Of a stretch of 64,000 nucleotides of DNA, positions 17,526 to 26,080 are shown piece by piece (positions within the stretch are counted from its first letter, which is position 1; the number at the start of each line of letters is the position of its first letter). A program made the position numbers and the translations under genes. The stretch is from DAIPKP01 sp964539095 (GTDB lineage: Bacteria > Synergistota > Synergistia > Synergistales > Aminiphilaceae). Where the stretch lies: contig CAZIFL010000011.1 of the NCBI GenBank assembly GCA_964539095.1, forward strand, positions 10,481 to 74,480, read 5' to 3'. Under the pieces are notes generated by a model. It was not told the DNA's origin. It ran no database searches and was given only the letters and a program-made list of their open reading frames with translations.

Positions 17526-17541
17526 GCGTTTTATATAACGC
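17526..17541. promoter_or_regulatory. Small palindrome in the kamA leader
   Basis: GCGTT-TTATAT-AACGC lies about 20 bases downstream of the kamA -10 box, where an operator would be expected. The divergent RpiR gene is a candidate binder. Sequence evidence only. Confidence 0.35.
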
Positions 17542-17562
17542 TCAGTCTCCTCAACTGTGACG

Positions 17563-17591
17563 AGTATATAGGGGAAAAATTCCATTGTCAA
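17563..17591 (-). promoter_or_regulatory. kamA promoter
   Basis: On the minus strand TTGACA (17591-17586) and TATACT (17568-17563) are 17 bases apart, close to sigma70 consensus. About 90 bases of leader precede the ATG at 17468. Confidence 0.7.
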
Positions 17592-17850
17592 ATATTTGCG
17601 GAGGAAATCTTTCATTTTTTTGAAGAGTGCGGTACAATGGCGGAAAACGGCCCCCCTGAATGATGGGGGCGATCTCAAGAGCAGATAGTTGCGACAAGAC
17701 TTTTGTGGATGGTTTTTCGGATGGGGAGGATTGTCTTTGAGAGCGTCATGTTATACAGTATGCGGGCTTGCCCTCTTTCGGGGATGGTGTTCGGAAGGTT
17801 TTTTCCCCGGAAAGTACGGTGCACGTTCGTGAGAGTGAGGTGTTTCGAGA
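17592..17850. other. Intergenic region between kamA promoter and RpiR gene
   Basis: The gap holds a GC hairpin, GCCCCC (17650-17655) with GGGGGC (17665-17670). I see no tRNA, riboswitch or small gene. No convincing promoter for the RpiR gene could be read. Confidence 0.4.
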
Positions 17851-18702
17851 GTGCTTTTCGAAGAGAGACTTCGTGAAAGGGCAGGAAAATATTCTCCGAG
17901 CCACCGGAGGATAGCAGCTTTTCTCATGCAGAACCGGCAGCAGGCCATGTTCATGACCGCCTCGGAGATAGCCCGGAAGCTTAAGGTGAGCGAATCTACG
18001 GTCTTTCGGTTTGCCACCGCCCTGGGGTATCGGGGATATCCGGAGCTGAAGTCTGCCCTTCGAGAGAAGGCGTACGAAGAGCGTTCTGTCCCTGAAAGGG
18101 TGCACGCCTTCGAGCCTTCCGCAGAGGGGGAAAATCTTGTGCGCCGGGTGATGCAGGATGATATCGAAAATCTTGGTAAGGCCCTCTCCAGCGTCGATGA
18201 AGCTGCGGTAGATGCCCTGGCAGAGCAGATCCTCAAGGCTCGGAGCGTTCACTGCATCTGTGAGAGAAGCTCCAGGGTTCTGGGGGAGTATGTGCATTTC
18301 TACCTCTCCTGGTTTCTCCCCCACATCCATCTTCTGGAGCCCTTCTATGCGGTGGAACGAGTGGCGAATCTCGGAGCCGAGGATATGGTTCTCGGCTTTA
18401 CCTTTAACCGCTGCATTCAGGCTACGGTGGAACTGCTCGCCATGGCGAGGAAGCGGCATATTATCACTGGGGTGGTGACGGATTGCATCTCCTCTCCCGC
18501 CGCCCAGTGGGCAGATTACGTCGTGGGGGTTCCTTCCAATTGTGTATCCTTCATCGATTCCTATGCGGCTCCCATCAGTTTGATGAATGCCCTCTGTATC
18601 GTGGTAGCCCGGAAGTGTCCCGAGAGAAGCAGCAAAGTTTTCCCCGTGGTGGAGGAGATGTGGCAGGAGCGACAGACCTATGTTACGAAAAATACATTCT
18701 GA
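17851..18702 (+). CDS. RpiR/MurR-family transcriptional regulator with SIS domain
   Basis: A 283-residue protein with an N-terminal helix-turn-helix (about 1-80: SPSHRRIAAFLMQNRQQAMFMTASEIARKLKVSESTVFRFATALGYRGYPELK) and a C-terminal sugar-isomerase-like effector domain (about 125-250). In most relatives the SIS domain senses a phosphosugar, but here its usual Ser-rich phosphate loop is weak (FTFNRCIQATVELLAMARKRH), so another ligand is possible. The start is GTG 17851 after GAGGTG. It is followed after 54 bases by an MFS gene it probably controls, and it is divergent from kamA. Confidence 0.87.
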   Translation: MLFEERLRERAGKYSPSHRRIAAFLMQNRQQAMFMTASEIARKLKVSESTVFRFATALGYRGYPELKSALREKAYEERSVPERVHAFEPSAEGENLVRRVMQDDIENLGKALSSVDEAAVDALAEQILKARSVHCICERSSRVLGEYVHFYLSWFLPHIHLLEPFYAVERVANLGAEDMVLGFTFNRCIQATVELLAMARKRHIITGVVTDCISSPAAQWADYVVGVPSNCVSFIDSYAAPISLMNALCIVVARKCPERSSKVFPVVEEMWQERQTYVTKNTF

Positions 18703-18756
18703 AAAAAGAATCTCCACACTTTTTCTGACTGAAAGGAAGGATGCGTAGATGGTGCG

Positions 18757-19977
18757 GTGGCAACCGTATTGAACCCCCTTTCCCAAAGATTGCCGATTTC
18801 GCTGCTTGTACGTCTTATGGGGAGCTATTTTGTAATCTATGGTTTTTTGAGTGTCTACTATCTGCTCGCCCGGTTTCTTGAGATCCGAGGACTTCCGCCC
18901 CAGAGTGTGGGGGTGGTGGTGAGTGTCTTTTTCGGAGCCTGTACTCTGGCACGCCCCTTCGGCGGGGCGGTGACGGAGCGGCTGGGGGTGCGGCGTACTA
19001 TGATAGGGGCTTCTCTCATGTCTGTTCTCGGAGGAGTCCTCTTTCTTTTTGCAGGATTCCATCTTTCCCTCCTTGCCCTCTGTCGCATCCTCATGGGGGT
19101 GGGGGCAAGTCTCTTTCTTGTGGCTCTTACCACCTATCAGACCTACGTTATTCCCGAGGAGGTACGGGGGCGTTTCTTCGCCCTGGTCTCCCTGGGCTCC
19201 GTGGCACCTCTCTTTACCACGGTGCCCCTCTGCGAGTTTCTTCTTGCCCGGGGGATGTTTACAGCCTATCTCGCTGTAGCCCCTCTTATGGGGATGTGTT
19301 GTTTCTTCCTTAGCTTTTCTCTCCCCCCCCTGGAGACTTTCGGCGTGGAGTACCACCGTACCCAGATATGGGGCTCCTATGGGGAGCTTTTCCGTACCCG
19401 GGGATTTCCCGTGCTGCTCTGTTCGGCTCTCCTCTTTGCCCTGGCGGACTCTTCCGTGCTCTATCTCTCTAACCTGCTGCATGAGGTGGGGCTTGAGGTC
19501 TCTCCCTTTCTCGGGGCAACTGCCGCCGGCTCCGTCTCGGTGCGTCTCTTTTGTCAGGGGATCCTTCAACGCTATTCCCGGGGGATGATGATGCCCCCCG
19601 CCACGGCGTGTATGGCCATCGCTCTGCTGGCGGCGCCGCACCTTTCTGGACCGCTTTCGGTGGGTTTCTGCGGGTTTCTCTTCGGCATAGGCATGGGAGT
19701 AGGATTCCCCACGGTCTTCGCCCTGGTGGCTGATCTGGTGCCGGGAAAGCTTCGTCCCAAGGGAACCTCGATGGTCTATTTCTCCCTGGATGCAAGCTGG
19801 GTGCTGCTCCCCCTCTTCATGGGATTTGCCTCTCCCGGCATGGGGCAGACCAATGCCTTTCACTTCCTGGCTCTGGCGATTCTCCTGGGGTGCTTCGTGG
19901 CGAGTCTCTTTTGGACCCTGGTAGATCTGGAGCCCGAGTGTCTCAAAGCCCGTGCGGCTAGGCATGCAAGGCGTTGA
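18757..19977 (+). CDS. MFS transporter
   Basis: About 406 residues with twelve hydrophobic segments. Motif A is FGGAVTERLGVRRTM near residue 72, and IPEEVRGRFFALVSLG and FGIGMGVGFPTVFALVADLVPGKLRPKGTSMVYFSLDASW follow, resembling staphylopine/arabinose-type MFS exporters. The substrate cannot be assigned. No good ribosome site sits before any start: GTG 18757 is the longest option and TTG 18769 is possible; GGAAGG lies 16 bases upstream of the former. It is probably co-transcribed with the RpiR-type regulator. Confidence 0.83.
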   Translation: MATVLNPLSQRLPISLLVRLMGSYFVIYGFLSVYYLLARFLEIRGLPPQSVGVVVSVFFGACTLARPFGGAVTERLGVRRTMIGASLMSVLGGVLFLFAGFHLSLLALCRILMGVGASLFLVALTTYQTYVIPEEVRGRFFALVSLGSVAPLFTTVPLCEFLLARGMFTAYLAVAPLMGMCCFFLSFSLPPLETFGVEYHRTQIWGSYGELFRTRGFPVLLCSALLFALADSSVLYLSNLLHEVGLEVSPFLGATAAGSVSVRLFCQGILQRYSRGMMMPPATACMAIALLAAPHLSGPLSVGFCGFLFGIGMGVGFPTVFALVADLVPGKLRPKGTSMVYFSLDASWVLLPLFMGFASPGMGQTNAFHFLALAILLGCFVASLFWTLVDLEPECLKARAARHARR

Positions 19978-20095
19978 CTGTCTTGGGATGTGTGTGAGTG
20001 GGGCTTCAATAGGGTTCGTGAGGGCGTACAGTTTAAATGGCCTGAAGAGCCTGCATATAGCTTGCATAGATTGATCATGAAGGAGGAGATGTTGT

Positions 20096-20446
20096 ATGCT
20101 GCATCATCCGGAAAAGATGGACCCTGTACGGCGTGAGGGATTTCAGAAGGGGGATGGAGGGGGGTTTACCCGGCATCTGATTGCTCCGGGAGCCCTCGAA
20201 GGAACCAGCCGGTTTCAGATGGTTTCCCATATCACCCTTGATCCGGGGGCTTCCATAGGGAAGCATTGCCACGAGGGGGATGAAGAGGTGTACTGCATTC
20301 TCTCAGGTGTGGGGGAGTATCTCGACGAGGGGGAGTGGATTGCGGTAAAGCCCGGGCATATTACCGTGGCCCTTCGGGGAGGAACCCACGCTCTCCGCAA
20401 TACCGGAACAGAGCCCCTGGAGCTTCTGGCGGTGATCGCCAAATAG
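20096..20446 (+). CDS. Small cupin-domain protein
   Basis: A 116-residue single-domain cupin. The first cupin motif is GKHCHEGDEEVYCILSGVGEYL at about 55-76, with the two His and Glu metal ligands. The second is reduced to THALRNTGTEPLELLAVIAK. The ATG at 20096 lies 7 bases after AAGGAGGAGA. Proteins of this size bind a metal and a small ligand, but function ranges from isomerases to sensors. It is 118 bp downstream of the MFS gene and ends in its own terminator. Confidence 0.82.
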   Translation: MLHHPEKMDPVRREGFQKGDGGGFTRHLIAPGALEGTSRFQMVSHITLDPGASIGKHCHEGDEEVYCILSGVGEYLDEGEWIAVKPGHITVALRGGTHALRNTGTEPLELLAVIAK

Positions 20447-20488
20447 CGTCTTCCGGAAAAGAACAACGGAAATCAACGAAAAAGAAGA

Positions 20489-20525
20489 GGCCGAGAAATC
20501 CCGGAAAATCGGGGATATCTCGGCC
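20489..20525. terminator. Bidirectional terminator between cupin and C69 genes
   Basis: GGCCGAGA pairs with TCTCGGCC, with a further ATCCC/GGGAT pair inside the loop. It lies between convergent genes and is followed by TT on the plus strand. Confidence 0.7.
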
Positions 20526-20568
20526 TTGATGATGTTGTATCCTCAGCGTATTTTCAATGAGAGATTCA

Positions 20569-21984
20569 TTAGTCCTGGAACCATGCCTGGGTCTTGATCT
20601 CCCGAATCAGATCCCCTGCCTTTTCAAAGGCCTCATCCGCAAGTGAGTTCGAGTAGCCTGAGAGAAAAGCCTGAGCCTCGGAGGCTCCGTTTTCCTTATA
20701 GATAACAAGTGCTTCCTTCTCAATATCGTTCTGTCTTTCGAAAGCCCTGGTCTCCATCTCGCTCCAGACGGGGTGCAGAAGGGGGAAGGCCACCTGGTAG
20801 TTCTGGTGGGCCAGCATCTTCAGCTCGAAAAAGCGCCAGTAGGCGGAGTATTCATCGAAGCGATCTGTCCCCAGAGTAAAGACCTCGGAGAAGAAGGTTG
20901 TTCCGAAGTACCAGGGGATAAAAACACCCGTCTTCGGTGTGTTCATGCACCACCAGATAAGGCTTCCGATCTCCTGCGGAAGATCCTTCCGCAGCTCCAC
21001 CACGGCGCCTACCTCGGTGTTCAGTCGGGCCACGGTGCGGCAGTCTCCCTCCCAGGGGGAGCCAGTTTCGTGGTTTTCCGCGTAGTATTCGGTATCCTCG
21101 TAGTTCCACCGGAGAATCTCCATGAGATCCTTTGGAGAGATTTTGCCTATCTGGCCGAGGCGCTCCTCTACCAGGGAATGGCGCAGTACGTTGTAGTCGT
21201 CAAAAACCCAGGGATCTCCGTAGGCTTTGGCGAAGTTAAAACGCCCCTCTTCAGGGGTGTACCATCCCTTTTCTTCTGCAAAGGCCACCAGATTGGGAGA
21301 GTGGAGAACGTTGTGCGAATCTTCCATATCGACGACACCGATGCGGTAGCCGTTGGCCCGCACGGAGACGACTTCGTCCGGAACCCGTACCGCTATCCAC
21401 TGTCCGTCCCGGGCAATCTCTACCCACCATCCTTCGTCGGGATCGGCCACGGCGAACATGGTGCCGGGATCTGCGCTCAGGTGGTAGGTCTCGCAGAGGT
21501 GGCCGAGAAGCTCTACACCTTCCCGGGCTGTTTTTGCCCGTTCCAGCACGAGCTGGGTGAATTCCGTCCAGATAACGCCTCCGGGAATGGTATCCCAGGC
21601 GCTCTCTTCAGGAACGTCCTTCCCCCAGGACATGTTATTGGCTATGGTGACCCCCCATTCGTTGACACCCGTGGTGAAATCCCCGGGATAATACTCTTTG
21701 TTGAAAACTTTGGAGGCTATGTAGCGTCCGGTTCTCTCGGGTTGGGGTATGGATCCTTCGGAATAGGTGCTGTAGAGTTCTCCCGGCTTATGGGGAGCTG
21801 CCTCCACAACGACAAAATGCTGGGCCGCATTCATGCCGAGTTCTTCGTTGTGTGCCATCAGTACCGATCCTGTGCTAGAGCGGTTTTTCCCAACAATCAC
21901 GGTGGTACACCCCTGGGCTGCCACCGAGAGGGCAAAAACAAAACAGAGCGCAATTGCGGAGACTCTTTGAATTCTTCCTTTCAT
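20569..21984 (-). CDS. C69-family dipeptidase (peptidase U34), exported
   Basis: A 471-residue N-terminal-nucleophile hydrolase that cleaves dipeptides. A signal peptide (RIQRVSAIALCFVFALSVAAQG) is followed immediately by Cys26 in GCTTVIVGKNRSSTGSVLMAHNEE, which becomes the catalytic N-terminal cysteine after processing. Further family blocks are PERTGRYIASKVFNKEYYPGDFTTGVNEWGVTIANNM and GEGDCRTVARL-like PWEGDCRTVARLN. I chose the ATG at 21984 because it starts the signal peptide and follows GGTGA; the longer open frame to 22224 runs into the gapA terminator. An exported dipeptidase fits a peptide-fermenting lifestyle. Confidence 0.9.
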   Translation of the reverse strand: MKGRIQRVSAIALCFVFALSVAAQGCTTVIVGKNRSSTGSVLMAHNEELGMNAAQHFVVVEAAPHKPGELYSTYSEGSIPQPERTGRYIASKVFNKEYYPGDFTTGVNEWGVTIANNMSWGKDVPEESAWDTIPGGVIWTEFTQLVLERAKTAREGVELLGHLCETYHLSADPGTMFAVADPDEGWWVEIARDGQWIAVRVPDEVVSVRANGYRIGVVDMEDSHNVLHSPNLVAFAEEKGWYTPEEGRFNFAKAYGDPWVFDDYNVLRHSLVEERLGQIGKISPKDLMEILRWNYEDTEYYAENHETGSPWEGDCRTVARLNTEVGAVVELRKDLPQEIGSLIWWCMNTPKTGVFIPWYFGTTFFSEVFTLGTDRFDEYSAYWRFFELKMLAHQNYQVAFPLLHPVWSEMETRAFERQNDIEKEALVIYKENGASEAQAFLSGYSNSLADEAFEKAGDLIREIKTQAWFQD

Positions 21985-22149
21985 AACCACGGTCACCTTC
22001 CTCGCTGCTAGAGTATAAAGAGTCTTTCTGGAGTATCTGTGCATACGAATATGCTCCTCCGAAAGATCCTTTAGGGCAAAGTGTACGCTTTGGGCCCCTC
22101 GTGTCAATCGGAAAATGCAGCACAAGTTCTTTAATTTTTTAAAAATAAA

Positions 22150-22183
22150 GAAGCCCCGAGAAGCGATCGCTTCCCGGGGCTTC
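22150..22183 (-). terminator. Rho-independent terminator of gapA
   Basis: GAAGCCCCG pairs with CGGGGCTTC around a second palindrome GAAGCGATCGCTTC. On the minus strand it is followed by TTTATTTTTAAAAAA. It lies 57 bases after the gapA stop. Confidence 0.88.
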
Positions 22184-22239
22184 GGCAAATTTTTGTGATG
22201 GCTGAATGGAAAATTGGAGAGCAAAAGGCCGTTTCGCTT

Positions 22240-23259
22240 CTACAGCCCCTGACGGATGATGAAGTTTGCCAAATCGATGCAGCGGCAGGCATATCCCCAT
22301 TCATTATCGTACCAGGCGAGTACCTTTGCCTTATGCCCCAGCGTTGTAGTGTAGGGGGCGGCAAAGATCGATGAGCGGGAATCTCCCACGTAATCCATGG
22401 AGACGCACTGATCCTCTTCGTATCCCAGATACTTTCCGAGAGATCCCTCGGAGGCTTTTCGTACAGCTTCGTTCAGCGCATCCCTTGTGGGTGCTTCTTC
22501 GAGATCCGCCACCAGGTCTACCAGAGAGACATCGGGAGTAGGAACCCGTACTGCTATGCCGTGGAGCCTCCCCTCAAGCTCCGGCAGTACTGCTCCGATG
22601 GCTTCAGCGGCGCCGGTGGTGGTGGGGATCATTGACATGGCGTTCGCTCGTCCCCGGTTGAACTTGGAGTGTGCCGAGTCGAGAGTGCACTGGTCGTTCG
22701 TGTAGGAGTGCACAGTGGTCATCATGCCGTCTCTGAGGCCAAAGTTCTGGTGAAGCACCTTTACCAGCGGAGCAAGGCAGTTCGTCGTGCAGGAGGCGTT
22801 GGAGATCATGTCATCTTGAGAGGGGTCGTAGGTCTCTTCATTTACCCCCATGACGATGGTTTTCATGCCTTTGTTCTGGCTTGGGGCGGTGACGATCACC
22901 TTTTTAGCCCCCCTTTCGAGGTGTATCCGTGCCTTTTCCGGACGGGTGAACTTTCCGGAGGCCTCCACCACGATGTCTATTCCCAGATCTCCCCATGGAT
23001 ACGATTCGGGATCTGAGAAACGGAGGTTTTTCACAGGCTTCCCGTTAATGTAAATGGAGTCTTCGTCGTGAGCGACATTCTTCTGGAAGCGACGGTGTAC
23101 GGAGTCATATTTCAGGAGATATTCTCTCTGTTCAGGAAGTGAGCGGCTGTTGGTGGCGACGACATCGAAGAGCTCCTCCTGATCGTAATCGTACATTCCT
23201 CGCAGCATCAGCCTTCCGATTCGCCCGAACCCGTTGATTGCTACCCGTGCTTTCTTCAT
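22240..23259 (-). CDS. gap: Glyceraldehyde-3-phosphate dehydrogenase, type I
   Basis: A 339-residue glycolytic enzyme. The nucleotide-binding GFGRIGRLMLR, the catalytic Cys157 in SNASCTTNCLAPLVKVL, the base His in TVHSYTNDQ, and the C-terminal WYDNEWGYACRCIDLANFI are intact. The loop that normally reads NDLTD and holds the acidic residue selecting NAD reads TNSRSLPEQ here (about 37-45), so the enzyme may accept NADP or both cofactors. Single-gene transcript: the terminator is downstream, and a possible TTGCAA-16-TATCGT promoter (23363-23336, minus) and a CCCCC/GGGGG hairpin (23289-23305) lie upstream. Confidence 0.95.
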   Translation of the reverse strand: MKKARVAINGFGRIGRLMLRGMYDYDQEELFDVVATNSRSLPEQREYLLKYDSVHRRFQKNVAHDEDSIYINGKPVKNLRFSDPESYPWGDLGIDIVVEASGKFTRPEKARIHLERGAKKVIVTAPSQNKGMKTIVMGVNEETYDPSQDDMISNASCTTNCLAPLVKVLHQNFGLRDGMMTTVHSYTNDQCTLDSAHSKFNRGRANAMSMIPTTTGAAEAIGAVLPELEGRLHGIAVRVPTPDVSLVDLVADLEEAPTRDALNEAVRKASEGSLGKYLGYEEDQCVSMDYVGDSRSSIFAAPYTTTLGHKAKVLAWYDNEWGYACRCIDLANFIIRQGL

Positions 23260-23550
23260 GAACCTTTTCCTCCCTGAAATGTTGTTTTCCCCCGAAATAT
23301 GGGGGCAAAGGATTTCTGCTCTATTGCCTACGCCTACGATACAGGGAGAACTTTTTTTTGCAATCTTTTCTCATAAAATAGACCTAGTAAAAATATTGTC
23401 ATTTTTCAGGCTCCTCAAGCTTTTTGGGATGGTTGTCTCTCTGCGGATGCTCCGCTGCCGTGCAACAATGCAGCCGCGGAGGGAAGAGGACAGAAGAAGC
23501 TTTGGGAGATGTTCTGGGATGACCTTTTGGGGAAGCTGCGAGCTTTCTTC
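23260..23550. other. Intergenic region upstream of gap and of the ORP-like operon
   Basis: The gap between divergent genes holds the possible gap promoter (23336-23363) and a hairpin at 23289-23305. From 23400 to 23550 I see no gene or RNA I can name. Confidence 0.4.
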
Positions 23551-23578
23551 TTGACCTTTTTTGAAAAAACGCTATTAT
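23551..23578 (+). promoter_or_regulatory. Promoter of the ORP-like operon
   Basis: TTGACC (23551-23556) and TATTAT (23573-23578) are 16 bases apart, 70 bases before the first ATG. It looks sigma70-like, not the sigma54 type (GG-N10-GC) known for the Desulfovibrio orp operons. Confidence 0.55.
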
Positions 23579-23648
23579 TGGCATATGCTACTTAAAGAGC
23601 AGGCGCTCTTTCCAGATAGACTATCATACACAGAGGGAGGTGTGTATC

Positions 23649-23975
23649 ATGCCAGCACGAAATGGAACAGGACCGTTGGGTCAGGGGCCCCTTACAGGAT
23701 GGGGGCGGGGTTTCTGCCGCTTCCCCCAGCAGCAGGTGCCCTCTGGAGAGCAGCAGCTTTCTGCGGAAGAGGGGGAGATGAACCCCCAGGATGTACAGAA
23801 CCCCCAGAATGCTCAAAACCCCCAGGGAGCGGTGTATAATCCCCCCCAGAACGGAGCGGCACCCTTTCCCTTCTTCGGAAGAGGTCGGGGTTTCTTCTGC
23901 CGGGGTATGGGCGGAGGTGGTTTCGGCGGCGGCAGAGGCTGCGGTCGCGGTGGATTCGGAAGATTTGGAGGATAG
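23649..23975 (+). CDS. DUF5320-type Gly/Phe/Arg-rich protein
   Basis: A 108-residue low-complexity protein. It opens with PARNGTGPLGQGPLTGWGRGFC, a hallmark of small proteins encoded next to NifX/Mrp genes in anaerobes. A Gln/Asn/Pro-rich middle (NPQDVQNPQNAQNPQG) and a Gly/Arg/Phe tail with three cysteines (RGFFCRGMGGGGFGGGRGCGRG) follow. The ATG at 23649 follows GGGAGGTG. Function is unknown; its fixed place at the head of such operons suggests a structural or metal-cluster-handling part of the complex. Confidence 0.75.
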   Translation: MPARNGTGPLGQGPLTGWGRGFCRFPQQQVPSGEQQLSAEEGEMNPQDVQNPQNAQNPQGAVYNPPQNGAAPFPFFGRGRGFFCRGMGGGGFGGGRGCGRGGFGRFGG

Positions 23976-23981
23976 TATACG

Positions 23982-24347
23982 GTGAAAATCGCAATTTGTG
24001 TAACCGAAAACAAGGGGTTGGATTCCCCCGTGGACAGCCGATTTGGAAGAACCTCGGGATTTTTGCTCTGTGACACCGAGAACGAGGAGTGCGTCTATCT
24101 CTCGAATGATCAGAACCTCAACGCTGCTCAAGGTGCGGGGATTCAGGCCGCCCAAAATGTGGTGCATGCGGGAGTTCAGGGGGTGGCTACGGGGTTCTGC
24201 GGTCCCAAGGCCTTTCAGGTGCTCTCCGCGGCGGGGGTTCAGATCTTTCAGGATTGCAAGGGCTCCGTCCGGGAGGTGCTGCAGAGCATTCGGGAGGGCA
24301 AGTACACCTCTTCCAACGTTCCCAACAAGACCCAGGGGCATTGGTAG
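23982..24347 (+). CDS. NifX/NifB-like iron-molybdenum-cluster-binding protein, ORP-type
   Basis: A 121-residue protein of the dinitrogenase iron-molybdenum cofactor family (NifX fold). It opens KIAICVTENKGLDSPVDSRFGRTSGFLLCD, and contains VVHAGVQGVATGFCGPKAFQVLSAAGVQIFQ. Single-domain relatives include the Orange Protein of Desulfovibrio, which binds a Mo/Cu-sulfide cluster. The start is GTG 23982, six bases after the previous gene. No nif structural genes are nearby, so a role in nitrogenase assembly is unlikely. Confidence 0.87.
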   Translation: MKIAICVTENKGLDSPVDSRFGRTSGFLLCDTENEECVYLSNDQNLNAAQGAGIQAAQNVVHAGVQGVATGFCGPKAFQVLSAAGVQIFQDCKGSVREVLQSIREGKYTSSNVPNKTQGHW

Positions 24348-24356
24348 GTTTTCCTC

Positions 24357-25205
24357 GTGAAAATCGCCATTGCTTCCGGCAAGGGGGGAACCGGAAAGAC
24401 CACGGTGGCTGCCAACCTTGCTCTCGCCCTTGAGCGGAAGGGTTCGGTGGTTCTCGCAGATTGCGATGTGGAAGAGCCGAACTGCAATCTCTTTTTGCAG
24501 ATGGAGTATTCTCGGGAGGAGCCCGGCGTACTGCCGAGCTTCTCCTGTGATGTCTCCCGGTGCGACGGCTGCGGAGCCTGCGCCCGGGCCTGCCGGTTCA
24601 ACGCCATCGCCTCTCTTCCGGATCGTCCCCTTTTCTTTCTCGAAATGTGCCACGCCTGCGGAGGCTGCGTTCTCGCCTGCCCCCATCAGGCTATTATAGA
24701 AAGTTCCCGGCATAACGGGGTTATCCGTCATGCCTCTCGGGGAAATCTCACCTTTCTTTCGGGGCTTCTCGACGTGGGGGAGGCCATGGCTACCCCCCTC
24801 ATCCGGCAGATGAAAAAGAGCATTCCCCCGGCGGATATGGTGCTTCTTGATGCGCCTCCCGGAGCGGCCTGTGCCATGATCGAGGCGGTACGGGATGTGG
24901 ATTACGTGGTTCTGGTGAGTGAACCCACCCCCTTTGGCCTTCATGATCTTATTATTGCCATGGATGCGGTGGAGGAGCTGAAGCTCCCCTTCGGTGTGGT
25001 GATCAACTGGTATGGTTCCGGAGATGATGCCCTAGAGGAGTATTGTCTCTCTCGGGGGGTGCCTATCATTGCAAAAATCCCCTACTCCCGAAAAATCGCC
25101 GAGGCTTACTCCCGGGGAGAACTTTTCTACACCCTCTTTCCGGATTTGGCAGAAATTGTGGATCATCTCGGAGCATATCTGCGCCAAGGGGGGTGGAAGG
25201 CATGA
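24357..25205 (+). CDS. MinD-superfamily P-loop ATPase with inserted 2x[4Fe-4S] ferredoxin domain (first)
   Basis: A 282-residue SIMIBI-class ATPase. A deviant Walker A (ASGKGGTGKTTVAANLA, residues 5-21) is followed by a MinD-like DCDVEEPNCNLFL, then an inserted ferredoxin domain with two cysteine clusters (CDGCGACARACRFNAI and CHACGGCVLACPHQAI, about 65-115), and then the rest of the ATPase fold (DMVLLDAPPGAACAMIEAV). It matches the paired Orp ATPases (DVU2103/DVU2104 type). The start is GTG 24357. It overlaps the next gene by 4 bases. Confidence 0.9.
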   Translation: MKIAIASGKGGTGKTTVAANLALALERKGSVVLADCDVEEPNCNLFLQMEYSREEPGVLPSFSCDVSRCDGCGACARACRFNAIASLPDRPLFFLEMCHACGGCVLACPHQAIIESSRHNGVIRHASRGNLTFLSGLLDVGEAMATPLIRQMKKSIPPADMVLLDAPPGAACAMIEAVRDVDYVVLVSEPTPFGLHDLIIAMDAVEELKLPFGVVINWYGSGDDALEEYCLSRGVPIIAKIPYSRKIAEAYSRGELFYTLFPDLAEIVDHLGAYLRQGGWKA

Positions 25206-26080
25206 AGGAGCTTCTCGTCATCAGCGGGAAAGGGGGAACGGGCAAAACGAGCATCACCCTCTCTTTCGCAGCCTTAGCGGAGAAAGCCATCTTCGCGGAT
25301 TGTGATGTGGATGCGGCGGATATGGCCCTGATTCTCAAGCCCCAGGAACAGCAGCGGGAGGATTTTTACTCCGGCTCTCTCGCCGCCATAGATCCCTCCC
25401 TCTGCATGGGATGCGGTAAATGCTACCGCCTCTGTCGCTTCGATGCCATTCGGGCGGAGGAGGGAGAATTTTCCGTGGATCCCCTGGCCTGCGAGGGGTG
25501 CGGGGTCTGTTACGACAACTGCCCCGTGAAGGCCATAACCTTCGAGCCCCGGCTCTGCGGCGATCTCTATGTCTCTTCCACCTCACGGGGGACTCTCGTC
25601 CATGCCCGGCTGGGGGCGGGGGGAGAAAACTCGGGAAAGCTCGTGAGCGAGGTAAAGCAGCGGACTAAGGCCCTGGGGGAGGAGCAGGGCTGCTCCCTTA
25701 TGATTACCGATGGCCCTCCGGGGATCGGCTGTTCCGTCATTGCTTCCCTCACCGGAGCGGATGCGGTGCTCATCGTTACAGAGCCCACCGTGAGCGGTAT
25801 CCATGATATGGAACGGGTCTACGAACTCTGCAAGCATTTCCGCATCCCCGCCTACGTCTGTGTGAACAAGGCGGATCTTAATGTGGAAAATGCCAAAAAA
25901 ATACGGGCCTTTGGAGAGGAAAAGGGTGTACAATGGCTCGGCGAAATCCCCTACGATCCCTCGGTGACCAAGGCTATGATACAGACCATGCCGGTGGTCT
26001 CCCTGGAGGGATCTCCCGCGGGGGAGGCAATTTTAACCATATGGGAGATGCTGAAAAATGAGCGAACCTTGTTCCAGTAG
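25202..26080 (+). CDS. MinD-superfamily P-loop ATPase with inserted ferredoxin domain (second)
   Basis: A 292-residue paralogue of the preceding ATPase, with ISGKGGTGKTSITLSFA (residues 7-23), DCDVDAADMALIL, two 4Fe-4S cysteine clusters (CMGCGKCYRLCRFDAI and CEGCGVCYDNCPVKAI) and MITDGPPGIGCSVIASL. The ATG at 25202 sits in an ATGA overlap with the previous stop; the longer open frame from 25043 only overlaps that gene. The two paralogues probably form a heterodimer around their P-loops. Confidence 0.9.
   Translation: MKELLVISGKGGTGKTSITLSFAALAEKAIFADCDVDAADMALILKPQEQQREDFYSGSLAAIDPSLCMGCGKCYRLCRFDAIRAEEGEFSVDPLACEGCGVCYDNCPVKAITFEPRLCGDLYVSSTSRGTLVHARLGAGGENSGKLVSEVKQRTKALGEEQGCSLMITDGPPGIGCSVIASLTGADAVLIVTEPTVSGIHDMERVYELCKHFRIPAYVCVNKADLNVENAKKIRAFGEEKGVQWLGEIPYDPSVTKAMIQTMPVVSLEGSPAGEAILTIWEMLKNERTLFQ

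Noticed and set aside
17746..20067. 773-codon minus-strand frame
   Set aside because: It is antisense to the RpiR and MFS genes, which have clear family motifs. Its composition (His/Lys/Glu/Gly-rich) is that of a shadow frame.
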